DNA from: Qipengyuania pacifica
GTDB lineage: Bacteria > Pseudomonadota > Alphaproteobacteria > Sphingomonadales > Sphingomonadaceae
Direction: 5' to 3'
Assembly (NCBI RefSeq): GCF_019857205.1
Contig: NZ_JAHWXO010000002.1
Span: 62,001 to 126,000 of the forward strand
Length of the DNA: 64,000 nt
Shown: positions 53,134 through 62,629 of the stretch, piece by piece
Layout: each line of letters starts with the position of its first letter
Position numbering within the stretch: the first letter of the stretch is position 1
Notes under the pieces: generated by a model
The model's input: only the letters and a program-made list of their open reading frames with translations
What the model was told of the DNA's origin: nothing
The model's database searches: none
Position numbers and translations under genes: made by a program

Positions 53134-53529
53134 ATGGCTATGACCGATCCCCTGGGTGATATGCTCACCCGCATCCGCAACGGCCAGCGTGCGAAGAAGG
53201 ACAGCGTCCTTTCGCCCGCCAGCAAGCTGCGTGCAAACGTTCTCGAAGTGCTTCAGCGCGAAGGCTACATCCGTGGCTACAGCGAAGATTCTTCGGGCAA
53301 GCACCCTGCGCTGCGGATCGAACTGAAGTATTTCGAAGGCGAACCTGCAATCAAGCATGTCGCTCGTGTTTCCAAGCCTGGCCGTCGTGTCTATTCGGGT
53401 TCGAAAGAACTCCCGATTGTGCGTAACGGTCTCGGCATCACCATCGTCTCGACGCCGAAGGGCGTTCTTTCGGACGCCGAAGCGCGCACCGAAAATGTCG
53501 GTGGCGAAGTGCTGGCGGAGGTCTTCTGA
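53134..53529 (+). CDS. rpsH: 30S ribosomal protein S8
   Basis: Binds central-domain 16S rRNA, regulator of the spc operon in enterics; 131 residues. [36 protein letters not shown] and [19 protein letters not shown] match the family. The stop shares one base with the rplF start. Confidence 0.97.
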   Translation: MAMTDPLGDMLTRIRNGQRAKKDSVLSPASKLRANVLEVLQREGYIRGYSEDSSGKHPALRIELKYFEGEPAIKHVARVSKPGRRVYSGSKELPIVRNGLGITIVSTPKGVLSDAEARTENVGGEVLAEVF

Positions 53530-54062
53530 TGAGCCGCATCGGTAAAAGGCCGGTAGCGATCCCAAGCGGGGTCACTGCCAATATCGACGGTGACACGCTT
53601 AATGTGAAGGGGCCGAAGGGCACCTTGGCATTGGGACTGTCCGACCTGATCGAGTACAAGCTGGAAGATGGCGAGATTTCGGTCAAGCCTGCCAACGATA
53701 CTCGCGCCGCCCGTAACCACTGGGGAATGCAGCGTACGCTGGTTTCTAACCTGGTCGAAGGTGTAACCGAAGGTTTCACCAAGGTGCTGGAAATCACCGG
53801 TGTCGGTTATCGTGCACAGGCGCAGGGCAAGAAGCTGAAGCTTCAGCTCGGCTATTCGCACGATGTCGATCTCGATGTGCCCGAAGGTCTTGAAGTGAAA
53901 ACGCCGGACCAGACGACCGTGGAGATTTCAGGTATCGACAAGCAGGCCGTTGGCCAGTTTGCCGCCGAGGTCCGCCGCTGGCGCAAGCCCGAACCTTACA
54001 AGGGCAAGGGTATCAAGTACCGCGGCGAGTATATCTTCCGCAAGGAAGGGAAGAAGAAGTAA
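53529..54062 (+). CDS. rplF: 50S ribosomal protein L6
   Basis: Factor-binding-site protein near the sarcin-ricin loop, 177 residues. [40 protein letters not shown] and [19 protein letters not shown] are present. Confidence 0.97.
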   Translation: MSRIGKRPVAIPSGVTANIDGDTLNVKGPKGTLALGLSDLIEYKLEDGEISVKPANDTRAARNHWGMQRTLVSNLVEGVTEGFTKVLEITGVGYRAQAQGKKLKLQLGYSHDVDLDVPEGLEVKTPDQTTVEISGIDKQAVGQFAAEVRRWRKPEPYKGKGIKYRGEYIFRKEGKKK

Positions 54063-54063
54063 G

Positions 54064-54408
54064 ATGGCAAAGCTCTCTCTCTTTGAACGCCGCCGCCGTC
54101 GCGTCCGCACTGCGCTTCGCAACGTGTCGGGTGGCAAGCCCCGCCTGTCGGTGCACCGCACCGGCCAGCACATTTACGCGCAGATCATCGACGATGCTGC
54201 GGGCAAGACCGTTGCCGCTGCTTCGACGCTCGGCGTGAAGGGCTCGGGTGCAAATGTCGATGCCGCCAAGAAGGTTGGCAGCGACATTGCCGCTGCGGCC
54301 AAAAAGGCTGGCGTGACCACTGTCGTGTTCGATCGCGGCGGCTTCCTGTTTCATGGCCGCGTCAAGGCGCTGGCCGACGCCGCCCGTGAAGGCGGGCTGG
54401 AGTTCTGA
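54064..54408 (+). CDS. rplR: 50S ribosomal protein L18
   Basis: 5S rRNA-binding protein, 114 residues. [39 protein letters not shown] and [26 protein letters not shown] (short: [20 protein letters not shown]). The last base of its stop is the first base of rpsE. Confidence 0.97.
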   Translation: MAKLSLFERRRRRVRTALRNVSGGKPRLSVHRTGQHIYAQIIDDAAGKTVAAASTLGVKGSGANVDAAKKVGSDIAAAAKKAGVTTVVFDRGGFLFHGRVKALADAAREGGLEF

Positions 54409-55178
54409 TGATGGCTGACGAAAACAAGAACGAAGAAACCGTGACCGCGGAAACGCAGAATGCGGTAACCAACGAGCAGCCGGCTGTTGCCGATACGCCG
54501 TCCGAAGCCGCTGACAATCAGTCTGCCGCTCAGGGCGACGAAGGTCAGCCTCGCCAGGGCCGCGGCCGTGGTGGCAATCGCGAAGGCGGCCGCGGCCGTG
54601 GTCGTGGTCGTCGCGACGATCGCCGCCAGCGCGAGGAAGAAGACGACGGCATCATCGAGAAGCTCGTCCACATCAACCGCGTCAGCAAGACGGTGAAGGG
54701 CGGTAAGCGCTTCGGTTTCGCTGCACTTGTTGTTGTGGGTGATGGCCAGGGCCGCGTCGGCTTCGGCAAGGGCAAGGCTCGCGAAGTACCCGAAGCGATC
54801 AGCAAGGCGACTGCCGCTGCCCGCAAGAAGATGATCCGTGTCGCTCTGAAGGAGGGTCGGACCCTTCATCACGACGGCAAGGGTCACTTCGGCGCCGGCA
54901 AGGTCACCGTGCGTACGGCACCTGCAGGTACCGGTATCATCGCCGGTGGTCCGATGCGCGCCGTGTTCGAAAGCCTCGGCGTTGCCGACGTGGTGACCAA
55001 GTCGGTCGGCACCTCGAACCCCTATAACATGATCCGCGCCACTTTCGACGCCTTGCAGGACCAGACTTCGCCGAAGTCGGTCGCGCAGCGTCGCGGCAAG
55101 AAGGTTGCAGACCTTCTAGGCCGTGGTGGCGCTTCGGAGGCAGAGGCTGAAGCCGATGCCGCCGCTATCGCGGAGTAA
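54408..55178 (+). CDS. rpsE: 30S ribosomal protein S5 with N-terminal RG-rich extension
   Basis: Decoding-fidelity protein of the small subunit. The conserved S5 core begins near residue 80 ([21 protein letters not shown], short: [15 protein letters not shown]) and ends near 240. Ahead of it lie about 80 extra residues: an acidic Glu/Gln/Thr/Ala part followed by Arg-Gly repeats ([22 protein letters not shown]). Length 256 versus about 165-190 commonly. Two ATGs in tandem at the start. Confidence 0.95.
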   Translation: MMADENKNEETVTAETQNAVTNEQPAVADTPSEAADNQSAAQGDEGQPRQGRGRGGNREGGRGRGRGRRDDRRQREEEDDGIIEKLVHINRVSKTVKGGKRFGFAALVVVGDGQGRVGFGKGKAREVPEAISKATAAARKKMIRVALKEGRTLHHDGKGHFGAGKVTVRTAPAGTGIIAGGPMRAVFESLGVADVVTKSVGTSNPYNMIRATFDALQDQTSPKSVAQRRGKKVADLLGRGGASEAEAEADAAAIAE

Positions 55179-55183
55179 GTTCG

Positions 55184-55372
55184 ATGGCTGACAAGAAGAA
55201 CACCATCAAGATCAAGCAGGTCGGTTCGCCGATCCGCCGTCCTGAAAGCCAGCGCAAGATCCTCATCGGTCTCGGGCTGAACAAGATGCACAAGATCGTC
55301 GAGCGCCAGGACACCCCCGAGGTGCGTGGCGCAATCGCTAAGATCCCGCATCTGGTGACTGTGGTCGACTGA
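55184..55372 (+). CDS. rpmD: 50S ribosomal protein L30
   Basis: Small large-subunit protein, 62 residues: [40 protein letters not shown]. Five bases after rpsE. Confidence 0.95.
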   Translation: MADKKNTIKIKQVGSPIRRPESQRKILIGLGLNKMHKIVERQDTPEVRGAIAKIPHLVTVVD

Positions 55373-55466
55373 TCGAGCAGGTTTAACAATTTGACGGGAG
55401 CGGCCTGCTGCGATAGCGGGCCGTTTCCATTTTTACAGCGCGAACAAAAGCGAAAGCGAGTGCACT

Positions 55467-55991
55467 ATGAAACTTAATGAGATCCGCGACAATTCCGGCG
55501 CACGTAAGGTCCGCATCCGTGTGGGCCGTGGTATCGGTTCGGGTAAAGGCAAGACCGGTGGCCGTGGCCAGAAGGGCCAGAAAGCCCGTTCGGGTGTTGC
55601 CATCAAGGGCTTCGAAGGCGGCCAGATGCCGCTTCACATGCGCCTGCCAAAGCGCGGGTTCAACAACCCGTTCGGCAAGGACTACGCAGAAGTGAACATC
55701 GGCATGGTCCAGAAGTTCATCGATGCGAAGAAGCTCGATGAGAAGGCCGTGCTCGACCATGAGACGCTTCGCGCGGCCGGCCTGGCTCGCGGCGGCAAGG
55801 ATGGCGTTCGTCTCCTTGGTAAGGGTGAGCTCAAGGCCAAGGTCAGCTTCAAGGTTGCCGGTGCATCCAAGGGTGCAATCGAGGCAGTCGAAAAGGCTGG
55901 TGGCAAGGTCGAAGTGATCGCGGCAGACAAGCCCGAACATGAAAAGAAGGCTGCTCGCGCCGAAGCCAACAAGGCGAAGAAGGCAAAGTAA
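55467..55991 (+). CDS. rplO: 50S ribosomal protein L15
   Basis: Assembly protein bridging several 23S domains, 174 residues. [40 protein letters not shown], and [19 protein letters not shown]. The C-terminal 25 residues are a Lys/Ala/Glu-rich addition. Confidence 0.97.
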   Translation: MKLNEIRDNSGARKVRIRVGRGIGSGKGKTGGRGQKGQKARSGVAIKGFEGGQMPLHMRLPKRGFNNPFGKDYAEVNIGMVQKFIDAKKLDEKAVLDHETLRAAGLARGGKDGVRLLGKGELKAKVSFKVAGASKGAIEAVEKAGGKVEVIAADKPEHEKKAARAEANKAKKAK

Positions 55992-56003
55992 GCGGGAAAA
56001 ATT

Positions 56004-56034
56004 CGGGGGGCGGGGTTCGACATTCCGCCCCCCG
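56004..56034 (+). terminator. Hairpin between rplO and secY
   Basis: Perfect 10-bp inverted repeat (CGGGGGGCGG and complement) with an 11-base loop, followed by TTCCCTATC, so not a full intrinsic terminator. May reduce transcription into secY relative to the ribosomal genes or stabilise the upstream mRNA. Confidence 0.5.
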
Positions 56035-56097
56035 TTCCCTATCTAGCCTTCCTGTGCCGGGAGGGACCGGCGCCAATTCAGGATTGAACAGATTCCC

Positions 56098-57462
56098 ATG
56101 GCATCACGCGCCGACAATATCGCGAGCAATATGAGCCTCGCCAATTTTTCCAAGGCCACCGAACTCAAGAACCGTATCTGGTTCACGATCGGTGCTTTGA
56201 TCGTCTTCCGCTTCCTCAGCTTTGTTCCGCTGCCTGGCGTGAACCCGCTGATCCTGAGCGATCTCTACGATCAGACGCGCGGCGGGATTCTCGACCTCTT
56301 CAATACATTTTCGGGCGGTAGCCTGGAGCGCATGAGCCTCATCGCGCTTGGCGTCATGCCCTATATTACGGCGTCGATCGTCGTGCAGCTCGCTGCTGCA
56401 TTGCATCCATCGCTTGCGGCCCTCAAGAAGGAGGGCACCGTCGGACGGCAGAAGCTCAACCAGTACACTCGGTACGGAACGGTGTTTCTTTGTGCCATCC
56501 AGGGCTGGTTTCTAGCTTCCGGTCTGGAAAGCTTCGGTGCGCAGAGCGGGATGCAGGCAGTGGTCGATCCGGGCGTGATGTTCCGTATCGGTGCGGTCAT
56601 CAGCCTGGTCGGCGGGACGATGTTCCTGCTGTGGCTGGGTGAACAGATTACCAGTCGCGGGATTGGTAACGGCGTATCGCTGATCATTATGGCAGGGATC
56701 GTGGCGCAGTTCCCGACCTTTGTATCCAACCTTGGTTCGGGATATTCCGAAGGCTCGATCGCTACGGGCATCATCGTCGGTCTGATTGCCATGGTTGTAA
56801 TCCTGATCCTCGGGATTTGCTTCATGGAGCGTGCGCAGCGCCGTCTGCTCATCCAGTATCCGAAGCGGGCAACGCAGCGCGGCATGATGCAGGCTGATCG
56901 TTCGCATCTGCCGCTCAAGCTCAACACCGCAGGCGTCATTCCTCCGATCTTTGCCAGTTCGCTTTTGCTGCTGCCGCTGACGATCACCCAGTTTGCCGGT
57001 AACTCGGTCGATACCGATAGCGCAGCTGGCGGCTTTCTGCAGTCGGTATTGCAGTATCTGCAACACGGCCAGCCACTTTATATGACGCTGTATGCCCTCG
57101 GGATCATCTTCTTCTGCTTCTTCTACACCGCGATTGTGTTCAATCCGGAAGAGACGGCTGACAATCTGAAGAAGAACGGCGGGTTCATCCCTGGCATTCG
57201 TCCCGGCAAGCGGACTGAAGAATATCTCGATTACGTTCTGACGCGTATCACGGTCATTGGCGCGATCTACCTGACGATCGTCTGTGTCCTGCCGGAATAC
57301 ATGATCGCACAGACCGGCGTTCCGCTGTTCCTCGGCGGCACCAGTCTGCTGATTGTCGTGAACGTGACCGTCGATACGATCAGCCAGATCCAGTCGCATC
57401 TGCTGGCTCACCAGTATGGCGATCTGATCAAGAAAGCGAAGTTGAAGGGACGCCTGCGCTAA
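56098..57462 (+). CDS. secY: Preprotein translocase subunit SecY
   Basis: Channel subunit of the SecYEG translocon, 454 residues, ten transmembrane helices. RIWFTIGALIVFRFLSFVPLPGVN, MSLIALGVMPYITASIVVQL (short: ALGVMPYITASIVVQL), GEQITSRGIGNGVSLIIMAGI (short: ITSRGIGNGVSLIIM) and the plug region are clear. Classical position between rplO and adk. Confidence 0.97.
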   Translation: MASRADNIASNMSLANFSKATELKNRIWFTIGALIVFRFLSFVPLPGVNPLILSDLYDQTRGGILDLFNTFSGGSLERMSLIALGVMPYITASIVVQLAAALHPSLAALKKEGTVGRQKLNQYTRYGTVFLCAIQGWFLASGLESFGAQSGMQAVVDPGVMFRIGAVISLVGGTMFLLWLGEQITSRGIGNGVSLIIMAGIVAQFPTFVSNLGSGYSEGSIATGIIVGLIAMVVILILGICFMERAQRRLLIQYPKRATQRGMMQADRSHLPLKLNTAGVIPPIFASSLLLLPLTITQFAGNSVDTDSAAGGFLQSVLQYLQHGQPLYMTLYALGIIFFCFFYTAIVFNPEETADNLKKNGGFIPGIRPGKRTEEYLDYVLTRITVIGAIYLTIVCVLPEYMIAQTGVPLFLGGTSLLIVVNVTVDTISQIQSHLLAHQYGDLIKKAKLKGRLR

Positions 57463-57493
57463 GGCACGTCAGGCGCGAAGGGGACTTTACGCA

Positions 57494-58141
57494 ATGGATA
57501 TCATCCTCCTTGGGCCCCCGGGCGCGGGTAAGGGAACACAGGCACAGCGATTGGTGGAGCATCATGGAATGCGCCAGCTGTCGACTGGGGACATGCTCCG
57601 CGAAACCCGCAAGGCCGATAGCGAACTTGGTCGCAAGGTGTCCGACATCATGGATTCCGGCGGATTGGTATCGGATGAGATCGTATCCGCAATGATCGAC
57701 GCCAAACTTGGCGAGATGGGCCCGGAGATGGGTGCCATTTTCGATGGCTACCCGCGCACGGCAGCGCAGGCCGAGCAACTGGATGAAATTCTCGCGAAGC
57801 ATTATCGTCAGCTCGATCATGTGATCGAGTTGGAGGTCAATGAAGACGCACTCGTTGAGCGGATCACCGGGCGTTACACTTGTGCCAATTGCGGCGCTGG
57901 CTATCACGACGTCTTCCATCTTCCCGCGAAGGAAGGTGTTTGTGACAAATGTGGCTCCACGGAATTCAAGCGTCGTCCGGATGACAATGAAGAGACCGTA
58001 CGCACGCGCATGCAGGAATACCGTGGCAAGACAGCACCGATCCTGCCCGGATATGAAGCTCGTGGAATTGTAAGCCGTGTCGATGGCATGGCGTCGATTG
58101 AAGACGTCACGCACGCCATAGACTCGATTTTGTCCCGCTAA
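57494..58141 (+). CDS. adk: Adenylate kinase (zinc-type long form)
   Basis: Interconverts ATP plus AMP and two ADP, 215 residues. P-loop GPPGAGKGT (7-15), FDGYPRTAAQAEQLD, and a LID with four cysteines C130, C133, C150 and C153, the zinc-binding arrangement seen in many bacteria other than enterics. Follows secY by 31 bases. Confidence 0.97.
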   Translation: MDIILLGPPGAGKGTQAQRLVEHHGMRQLSTGDMLRETRKADSELGRKVSDIMDSGGLVSDEIVSAMIDAKLGEMGPEMGAIFDGYPRTAAQAEQLDEILAKHYRQLDHVIELEVNEDALVERITGRYTCANCGAGYHDVFHLPAKEGVCDKCGSTEFKRRPDDNEETVRTRMQEYRGKTAPILPGYEARGIVSRVDGMASIEDVTHAIDSILSR

Positions 58142-58403
58142 TCGGCGGGCGTACCTCACTCCAGAATATGCGTCAGCTTCGCGCTTGGAATGGCGAAAGA
58201 GCGAGGGTGGGCGCCGTGCGTAGCTCGCTGCTTGCGCGGGGTGCAAAATCCCGTACCCCATAACCTTCGAACATCGCGACTCCATCCTCCGGGGGGACTA
58301 TCAGGTCTGCATGGCCTGGGGAGCGGGGAAACCTAACTGAATGTACCCGTTGAGTGTGTTCGGGATCACGAGTTCACGTGATCTTGTTTGCACAAGATGG
58401 GAG
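58142..58403. promoter_or_regulatory. gdhA upstream region with two dyads
   Basis: No gene in these 262 bases. Two inverted repeats abut just before gdhA: GATCACG-N6-CGTGATC at 58364-58383 and ATCTTGT-TTGC-ACAAGAT at 58381-58398, five bases before the ATG. The first fits an operator; the second would form an RNA hairpin beside or over the ribosome-binding site. Confidence 0.55.
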
Positions 58404-59768
58404 ATGCAATTGGCGTCCGTTTACGACCGGCATGTAGATCTGGATACGTTCATGGAAGGCGTGAAAAAGCGCAATCCAGGGCAGGAAGAGTTCGTTCAGG
58501 CCGTCCAAGAGGTCGCGCAGGACGTCTACAGTTTCATCGAAGACAAGGAGGAGTATCACGAGGCGCAGATCCTGCGCAGGATCGCGGAACCCGATCGCAT
58601 CGTAAGCTTCAGGGTCTGCTGGGAGGATGACGATCAGAATGTCCGCGTCGAGCGTGGCTGGCGAGTGCAGAACAACAATGCCATCGGACCATACAAGGGT
58701 GGGATCCGCTTTCATTCGAGCGTAAACGAAAGCGTGCTCAAGTTTCTGGCTTTCGAGCAGACCTTCAAGAATTCTCTCACCGGCCTGCCTCTGGGCGGGG
58801 GTAAGGGCGGATCGAATTTCAATCCGAAAGGGAAAAGCGATCATGAGGTCATGCGCTTTTGCCAGAGTTTCATGACCGAGTTGCATCGCCACATCGGCCC
58901 TGATGTCGATGTGCCGGCGGGTGATATCGGCGTCGGTTCGCGCGAGATCGGTTACATGTTCGGCCAATACAAGCGGATCACCAATCGGTGGGAGGGCGTG
59001 CTGACCGGCAAGGCCACCGAGTATGGCGGTTCGCAAATGCGGCCGGAGGCGACCGGGTATGGCGCGGTATATTTCCTGCGCAATATGCTTTCCCATGCTG
59101 ATCAGGAGATCGAGGGAAAGACGGCGGTCATTTCCGGCGCGGGGAATGTCGCAATCCACGCCGCGGAAAAGCTCGTTCAACTGGGCGGGAAGGTCCTGAC
59201 GTTATCGGACAGCGGCGGCTTTATCTACGATCCCGACGGCCTTGATCAGGAAAAAATCGATTGGGTTAAGCGCCTTAAGAACGAGAGGCGCGGACGTATC
59301 AGCGAATATGCGGACGAATATCCCGAAGCGACCTATCATGAGGATGAACAGCCATGGAGCGTCGAATGCGACGTGGCCCTGCCGTGCGCCACCCAGAACG
59401 AGCTGGATGAAAGCGCTGCAAAGTTGCTTTTGAAGAACGGATGTATCGCCGTTTCCGAGGGAGCCAATATGCCGACCACGCTAGAAGGCGTGAAGGCATT
59501 TCACGACGCGAAGATCATGTACGGTCCTGGCAAGGCTGCAAACGCTGGTGGCGTCGCGGTCTCCGGCCTCGAGATGAGCCAGAACTCCGAACGGGTCAGC
59601 TGGAACCACGAGCGTCTGGGCGAAGAACTGGCCGAACTGATGGACGGCATTCACGACAAATGCGTCGAATTCGGTGAAGCGGACGGATATGTCGATTATG
59701 TCCGCGGGGCGAATATCGCCGGCTTCAAGAAGGTCGCAGACGCCATGCTCGCGTTCGGAGTGGTGTAA
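58404..59768 (+). CDS. gdhA: NADP-specific glutamate dehydrogenase
   Basis: Assimilates ammonia into 2-oxoglutarate, cytoplasmic hexamer of the E. coli GdhA type. Clear features: RVVWEDD-like RVCWEDDDQNVRVERGWRVQ (short: RGWRVQNNNAIGPYKGGIRF), LPLGGGKGGSNFNPKGKSD with the catalytic lysine, PAGDIGVGSREIGYM and PGKAANAGGVAVSGLEM. 454 residues from MQLASVYDRH; a TTG two codons later is also possible because GGGAG sits right against this ATG. It lies between adk and rpsM, where normally nothing else is found. Confidence 0.94.
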   Translation: MQLASVYDRHVDLDTFMEGVKKRNPGQEEFVQAVQEVAQDVYSFIEDKEEYHEAQILRRIAEPDRIVSFRVCWEDDDQNVRVERGWRVQNNNAIGPYKGGIRFHSSVNESVLKFLAFEQTFKNSLTGLPLGGGKGGSNFNPKGKSDHEVMRFCQSFMTELHRHIGPDVDVPAGDIGVGSREIGYMFGQYKRITNRWEGVLTGKATEYGGSQMRPEATGYGAVYFLRNMLSHADQEIEGKTAVISGAGNVAIHAAEKLVQLGGKVLTLSDSGGFIYDPDGLDQEKIDWVKRLKNERRGRISEYADEYPEATYHEDEQPWSVECDVALPCATQNELDESAAKLLLKNGCIAVSEGANMPTTLEGVKAFHDAKIMYGPGKAANAGGVAVSGLEMSQNSERVSWNHERLGEELAELMDGIHDKCVEFGEADGYVDYVRGANIAGFKKVADAMLAFGVV

Positions 59769-59820
59769 GAAACTTTGACCGTGCCGATGGGATTGGCTAA
59801 AAGGGTTGAACTATCAGGCG

Positions 59821-59840
59821 GGCCGCCCATATCGGCGGCC
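59821..59840 (+). terminator. Stem-loop after gdhA
   Basis: GGCCGCC and GGCGGCC with a 6-base loop, followed by TTGTCG. Short stem with no T run; a weak terminator at best. Confidence 0.45.
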
Positions 59841-59865
59841 TTGTCGTCACGTGCGCGCAGGGTGC

Positions 59866-59894
59866 TTGACGCTGTTGGCGAATCCTCCTAAGCG
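59866..59894 (+). promoter_or_regulatory. Predicted promoter of the rpsM-rpsK-rpoA-rplQ operon
   Basis: TTGACG and TAAGCG separated by 17 bases, 155 bases before rpsM. The -35 is a close match, the -10 a partial one. A promoter here is expected since gdhA separates rpsM from the spc operon. Confidence 0.5.
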
Positions 59895-60048
59895 CGCGTT
59901 TCATTCGACATTTCGGTGTGTCCGGCAGGCGGTAGCTATTCGTGCGCCATCCGGACTTTTGTTTCAGGCAAGACCCGTGGATGTCGGTGTGTTTAGCGAT
60001 GAGATGGGGCTGCGGCATCAGCCGCCCCTGTGGAGCATGGAGAAGTAA

Positions 60049-60417
60049 GTGGCTCGTATTGCCGGGGTAAATATCCCCACCAACAAGCGCGTTATTATCG
60101 CGCTCACCTATATTCACGGTATCGGCCGTTCAAAGGCCGTCGAAATCGCCGACAAGCTTGGCATTGATCACTCGCGCCGGGTTCAGGATCTTTCCGACGA
60201 GGAAGTTCTTCGCGTTCGTGAAACGATCGATGCAGACTTCACTGTCGAAGGCGACCTGCGTCGTGAAACCGCGATGAACATCAAGCGGCTCATGGACCTC
60301 AAGTCCTTCCGTGGCTTGCGTCACCGTGCCGGTCTGCCCGTTCGTGGCCAGCGCACTCACACCAACGCCCGTACCCGTAAGGGCAAGGCCAAGCCGATCG
60401 CCGGCAAGAAGAAGTAA
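60049..60417 (+). CDS. rpsM: 30S ribosomal protein S13
   Basis: Head protein contacting the P-site tRNA and the large subunit, 122 residues. GTG start. [24 protein letters not shown] (short: [19 protein letters not shown]) and [20 protein letters not shown] are standard. Confidence 0.97.
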   Translation: MARIAGVNIPTNKRVIIALTYIHGIGRSKAVEIADKLGIDHSRRVQDLSDEEVLRVRETIDADFTVEGDLRRETAMNIKRLMDLKSFRGLRHRAGLPVRGQRTHTNARTRKGKAKPIAGKKK

Positions 60418-60472
60418 GCCTGGGGTAACCCAGCGCTTTTCCCTTCTTGAGAGAATGTAAGGAAGAATAACC

Positions 60473-60862
60473 ATGGCACGCGAACCCGGCCGCGTTAGGC
60501 GCCGCGACAAAAAGAACATTTCGAGCGGCGTTGCGCATATCAACGCCAGCTTCAACAACACCATGATCACCATCACAGATGCGCAGGGCAACGCGATTAG
60601 CTGGTCCAGCGCAGGCATGATGGGCTTCAAGGGTAGCCGCAAGTCGACTCCCTATGCTGCCCAGGTCGCCGCCGACGACGCGGGCCGCAAGGCTGCCGAG
60701 CATGGTGTGCGCACGCTGGAAGTCGAAGTAAAGGGCCCGGGCTCGGGTCGTGAAAGTGCGCTGCGCGGTCTCGCTGCAGTCGGTTTCACCATCACGTCGA
60801 TCCGCGACGTGACGCCGATCCCGCATAACGGGGTTCGCCCGTCCAAGCGTCGTCGCGTCTGA
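60473..60862 (+). CDS. rpsK: 30S ribosomal protein S11
   Basis: Platform protein at the E site, 129 residues. [40 protein letters not shown] and [18 protein letters not shown] match the family. rpsD, which follows in many bacteria, is absent here, as usual for alphaproteobacteria. Confidence 0.97.
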   Translation: MAREPGRVRRRDKKNISSGVAHINASFNNTMITITDAQGNAISWSSAGMMGFKGSRKSTPYAAQVAADDAGRKAAEHGVRTLEVEVKGPGSGRESALRGLAAVGFTITSIRDVTPIPHNGVRPSKRRRV

Positions 60863-60875
60863 TCCGTACCTGCCT

Positions 60876-60942
60876 GGCGGCTCGCTAGCGGGCCGCCGAC
60901 ACACCCTCACGGACCGGACGCTCTATCGAAGAGCGCCGGTCC
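60876..60942 (+). promoter_or_regulatory. Two hairpins between rpsK and rpoA
   Basis: GGCGGC/GCCGCC at 60876-60897 and a longer stem at 60911-60942, GGACCGG-A-CGCTCT paired to AGAGCG-CCGGTCC with one bulged A (13 pairs). No U run. Possibly an mRNA-stability or translational element controlling RNA polymerase alpha. Confidence 0.5.
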
Positions 60943-60969
60943 TGCCCGCATCCGAACCAGGGGATTTTC

Positions 60970-62025
60970 ATGTCCGTCAATATTAAGAACTGGCAGGAAC
61001 TCAAGAAACCCAGCGTCCTTGACATCAAGGATACCGGCGACAAGGCCCGCAAGGTTACCTTCGTGGCCGAACCGCTCGAACGTGGCTTCGGCCTAACGCT
61101 CGGCAATGCGCTGCGCCGCGTGCTTCTCAGCTCGCTTCAGGGCGCTGCGATCACCTCGATCAAGATCGAGAACGTCCTTCACGAATTCAGCTCGCTCGCT
61201 GGCGTGCGCGAAGACGTTACCGACATCGTCCTCAACGTGAAGCAGATCGCGCTGAAGATGGAAGGCGAGGGCATGAAGCGCCTTCAGCTTTCCGCAACCG
61301 GCCCTGGCGAAGTCAAAGCCGGCGACATCGCTGTTTCCGGCGATATCGAGGTGATGAACAAGGATCTCGTGATCTGTCACCTCGACGAAGGTGCGACCCT
61401 CAACATGGAACTGACGGCAGACACCGGTAAGGGTTACCGCCCTGCCGTGATGAACCGTCCCGTGGACGCGCCGATCGGTCTGATCCCTGTCGACAGCCTG
61501 TATTCGCCGGTTCGCCAGGTGAGCTACAAGGTCGAGAACGCCCGCGTCGGGCAGGAACTCGATTACGACAAGCTTTCGCTGACGATCGAAACCGATGGCA
61601 CAGTCACTCCGGAAGATGCTGTGGCATATGCCGCGCGCATCCTTCAGGACCAGTTGACGCTGTTCGTCCACTTCGAAGACGGTATCCCGCAGCCGACTTC
61701 GGCGATGATCGGTCAGGCAGCCGAACCTCAGGAAAGCGACACCAACCAGCTTAATCGTTATCTTCTCAAGAAGGTCGACGAGCTGGAACTGTCGGTCCGT
61801 TCGGCAAACTGCCTCAAGAACGACAACATCATCTACATTGGCGACCTGGTTCAGAAGACCGAAGCCGAGATGCTCCGTACGCCGAACTTCGGCCGCAAGT
61901 CGCTCAACGAGATCAAGGAAGTGCTCTCGTCGATGGGTCTGCGCCTCGGCATGGACATCCCTGGCTGGCCGCCAGAAAACATCGAGGAAATGGCCAAGAA
62001 GCTCGAACAAGAGCTGCTGGGCTGA
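60970..62025 (+). CDS. rpoA: RNA polymerase alpha subunit
   Basis: Scaffolds RNA polymerase assembly and binds UP elements and activators; 351 residues. N-terminal domain [25 protein letters not shown] (short: [19 protein letters not shown]), C-terminal domain [30 protein letters not shown] (short: [18 protein letters not shown]). Normal for the phylum. Confidence 0.98.
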   Translation: MSVNIKNWQELKKPSVLDIKDTGDKARKVTFVAEPLERGFGLTLGNALRRVLLSSLQGAAITSIKIENVLHEFSSLAGVREDVTDIVLNVKQIALKMEGEGMKRLQLSATGPGEVKAGDIAVSGDIEVMNKDLVICHLDEGATLNMELTADTGKGYRPAVMNRPVDAPIGLIPVDSLYSPVRQVSYKVENARVGQELDYDKLSLTIETDGTVTPEDAVAYAARILQDQLTLFVHFEDGIPQPTSAMIGQAAEPQESDTNQLNRYLLKKVDELELSVRSANCLKNDNIIYIGDLVQKTEAEMLRTPNFGRKSLNEIKEVLSSMGLRLGMDIPGWPPENIEEMAKKLEQELLG

Positions 62026-62042
62026 CACCTCGCATGGGGCAT

Positions 62043-62066
62043 GGGCCGGACCCCTCAATCCGGCCC
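62043..62066 (+). terminator. Hairpin between rpoA and rplQ
   Basis: Perfect 8-bp stem GGGCCGGA/TCCGGCCC, 8-base loop, no U run. Probably an mRNA-processing or stability element rather than a full stop. Confidence 0.45.
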
Positions 62067-62115
62067 GTATCGGGCTACCTAGAACGGGCCCCCTACGAAC
62101 GAAGAAAGAACTGAA

Positions 62116-62535
62116 ATGCGTCACAAGATTTCCGGCCGCAAGCTCCAGCGCAAGACTGGCCACCGTAATGCGATGTTCCGCAACATGGCGGCCGCTCTGA
62201 TCAAGCACGAGCAGATCATGACCACGCTGCCCAAGGCGAAGGAAATGCGTCCCTACATCGAGAAGCTGATCACGCTGGCAAAGCGTGGCGGCCTTTCGAA
62301 CCGCCGTCTTGCGATGAGCCGCCTGCAGGACGAAACGCAGCTCAAGAAGCTGTTCGACGTTCTGGCGGAACGCTATTCGGATCGTGAAGGCGGTTACACC
62401 CGCATCATCAAGGCTGGCTATCGCGGCAGCGACGCCGCCCAGATGGCTGTGATCGAATTCGTCGAGCGCGACGAAGACGCAAAGGGCCAGGATTCGGGTC
62501 CGGTTGAAAGCGAAGAAGAATTCGAAGACGCGTAA
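62116..62535 (+). CDS. rplQ: 50S ribosomal protein L17
   Basis: Exit-tunnel region protein, 139 residues: [41 protein letters not shown]. The last 20 residues are an acidic tail ([14 protein letters not shown]). Last gene of the block. Confidence 0.97.
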   Translation: MRHKISGRKLQRKTGHRNAMFRNMAAALIKHEQIMTTLPKAKEMRPYIEKLITLAKRGGLSNRRLAMSRLQDETQLKKLFDVLAERYSDREGGYTRIIKAGYRGSDAAQMAVIEFVERDEDAKGQDSGPVESEEEFEDA

Positions 62536-62562
62536 GGCGCGCTTCGAAATACGAAACAAGCG

Positions 62563-62597
62563 GGGCCGGGAGGGAAACCTCCCGGCCCTTTTGTTTT
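62563..62597 (+). terminator. Strong intrinsic terminator after rplQ
   Basis: Perfect 11-bp stem GGGCCGGGAGG with GAAA tetraloop, followed by TTTTGTTTT. Ends the rpsM-rplQ operon. Confidence 0.93.
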
Positions 62598-62629
62598 GCA
62601 CGGGCCTTCAGCCGTGCCACAAGGCGGGG

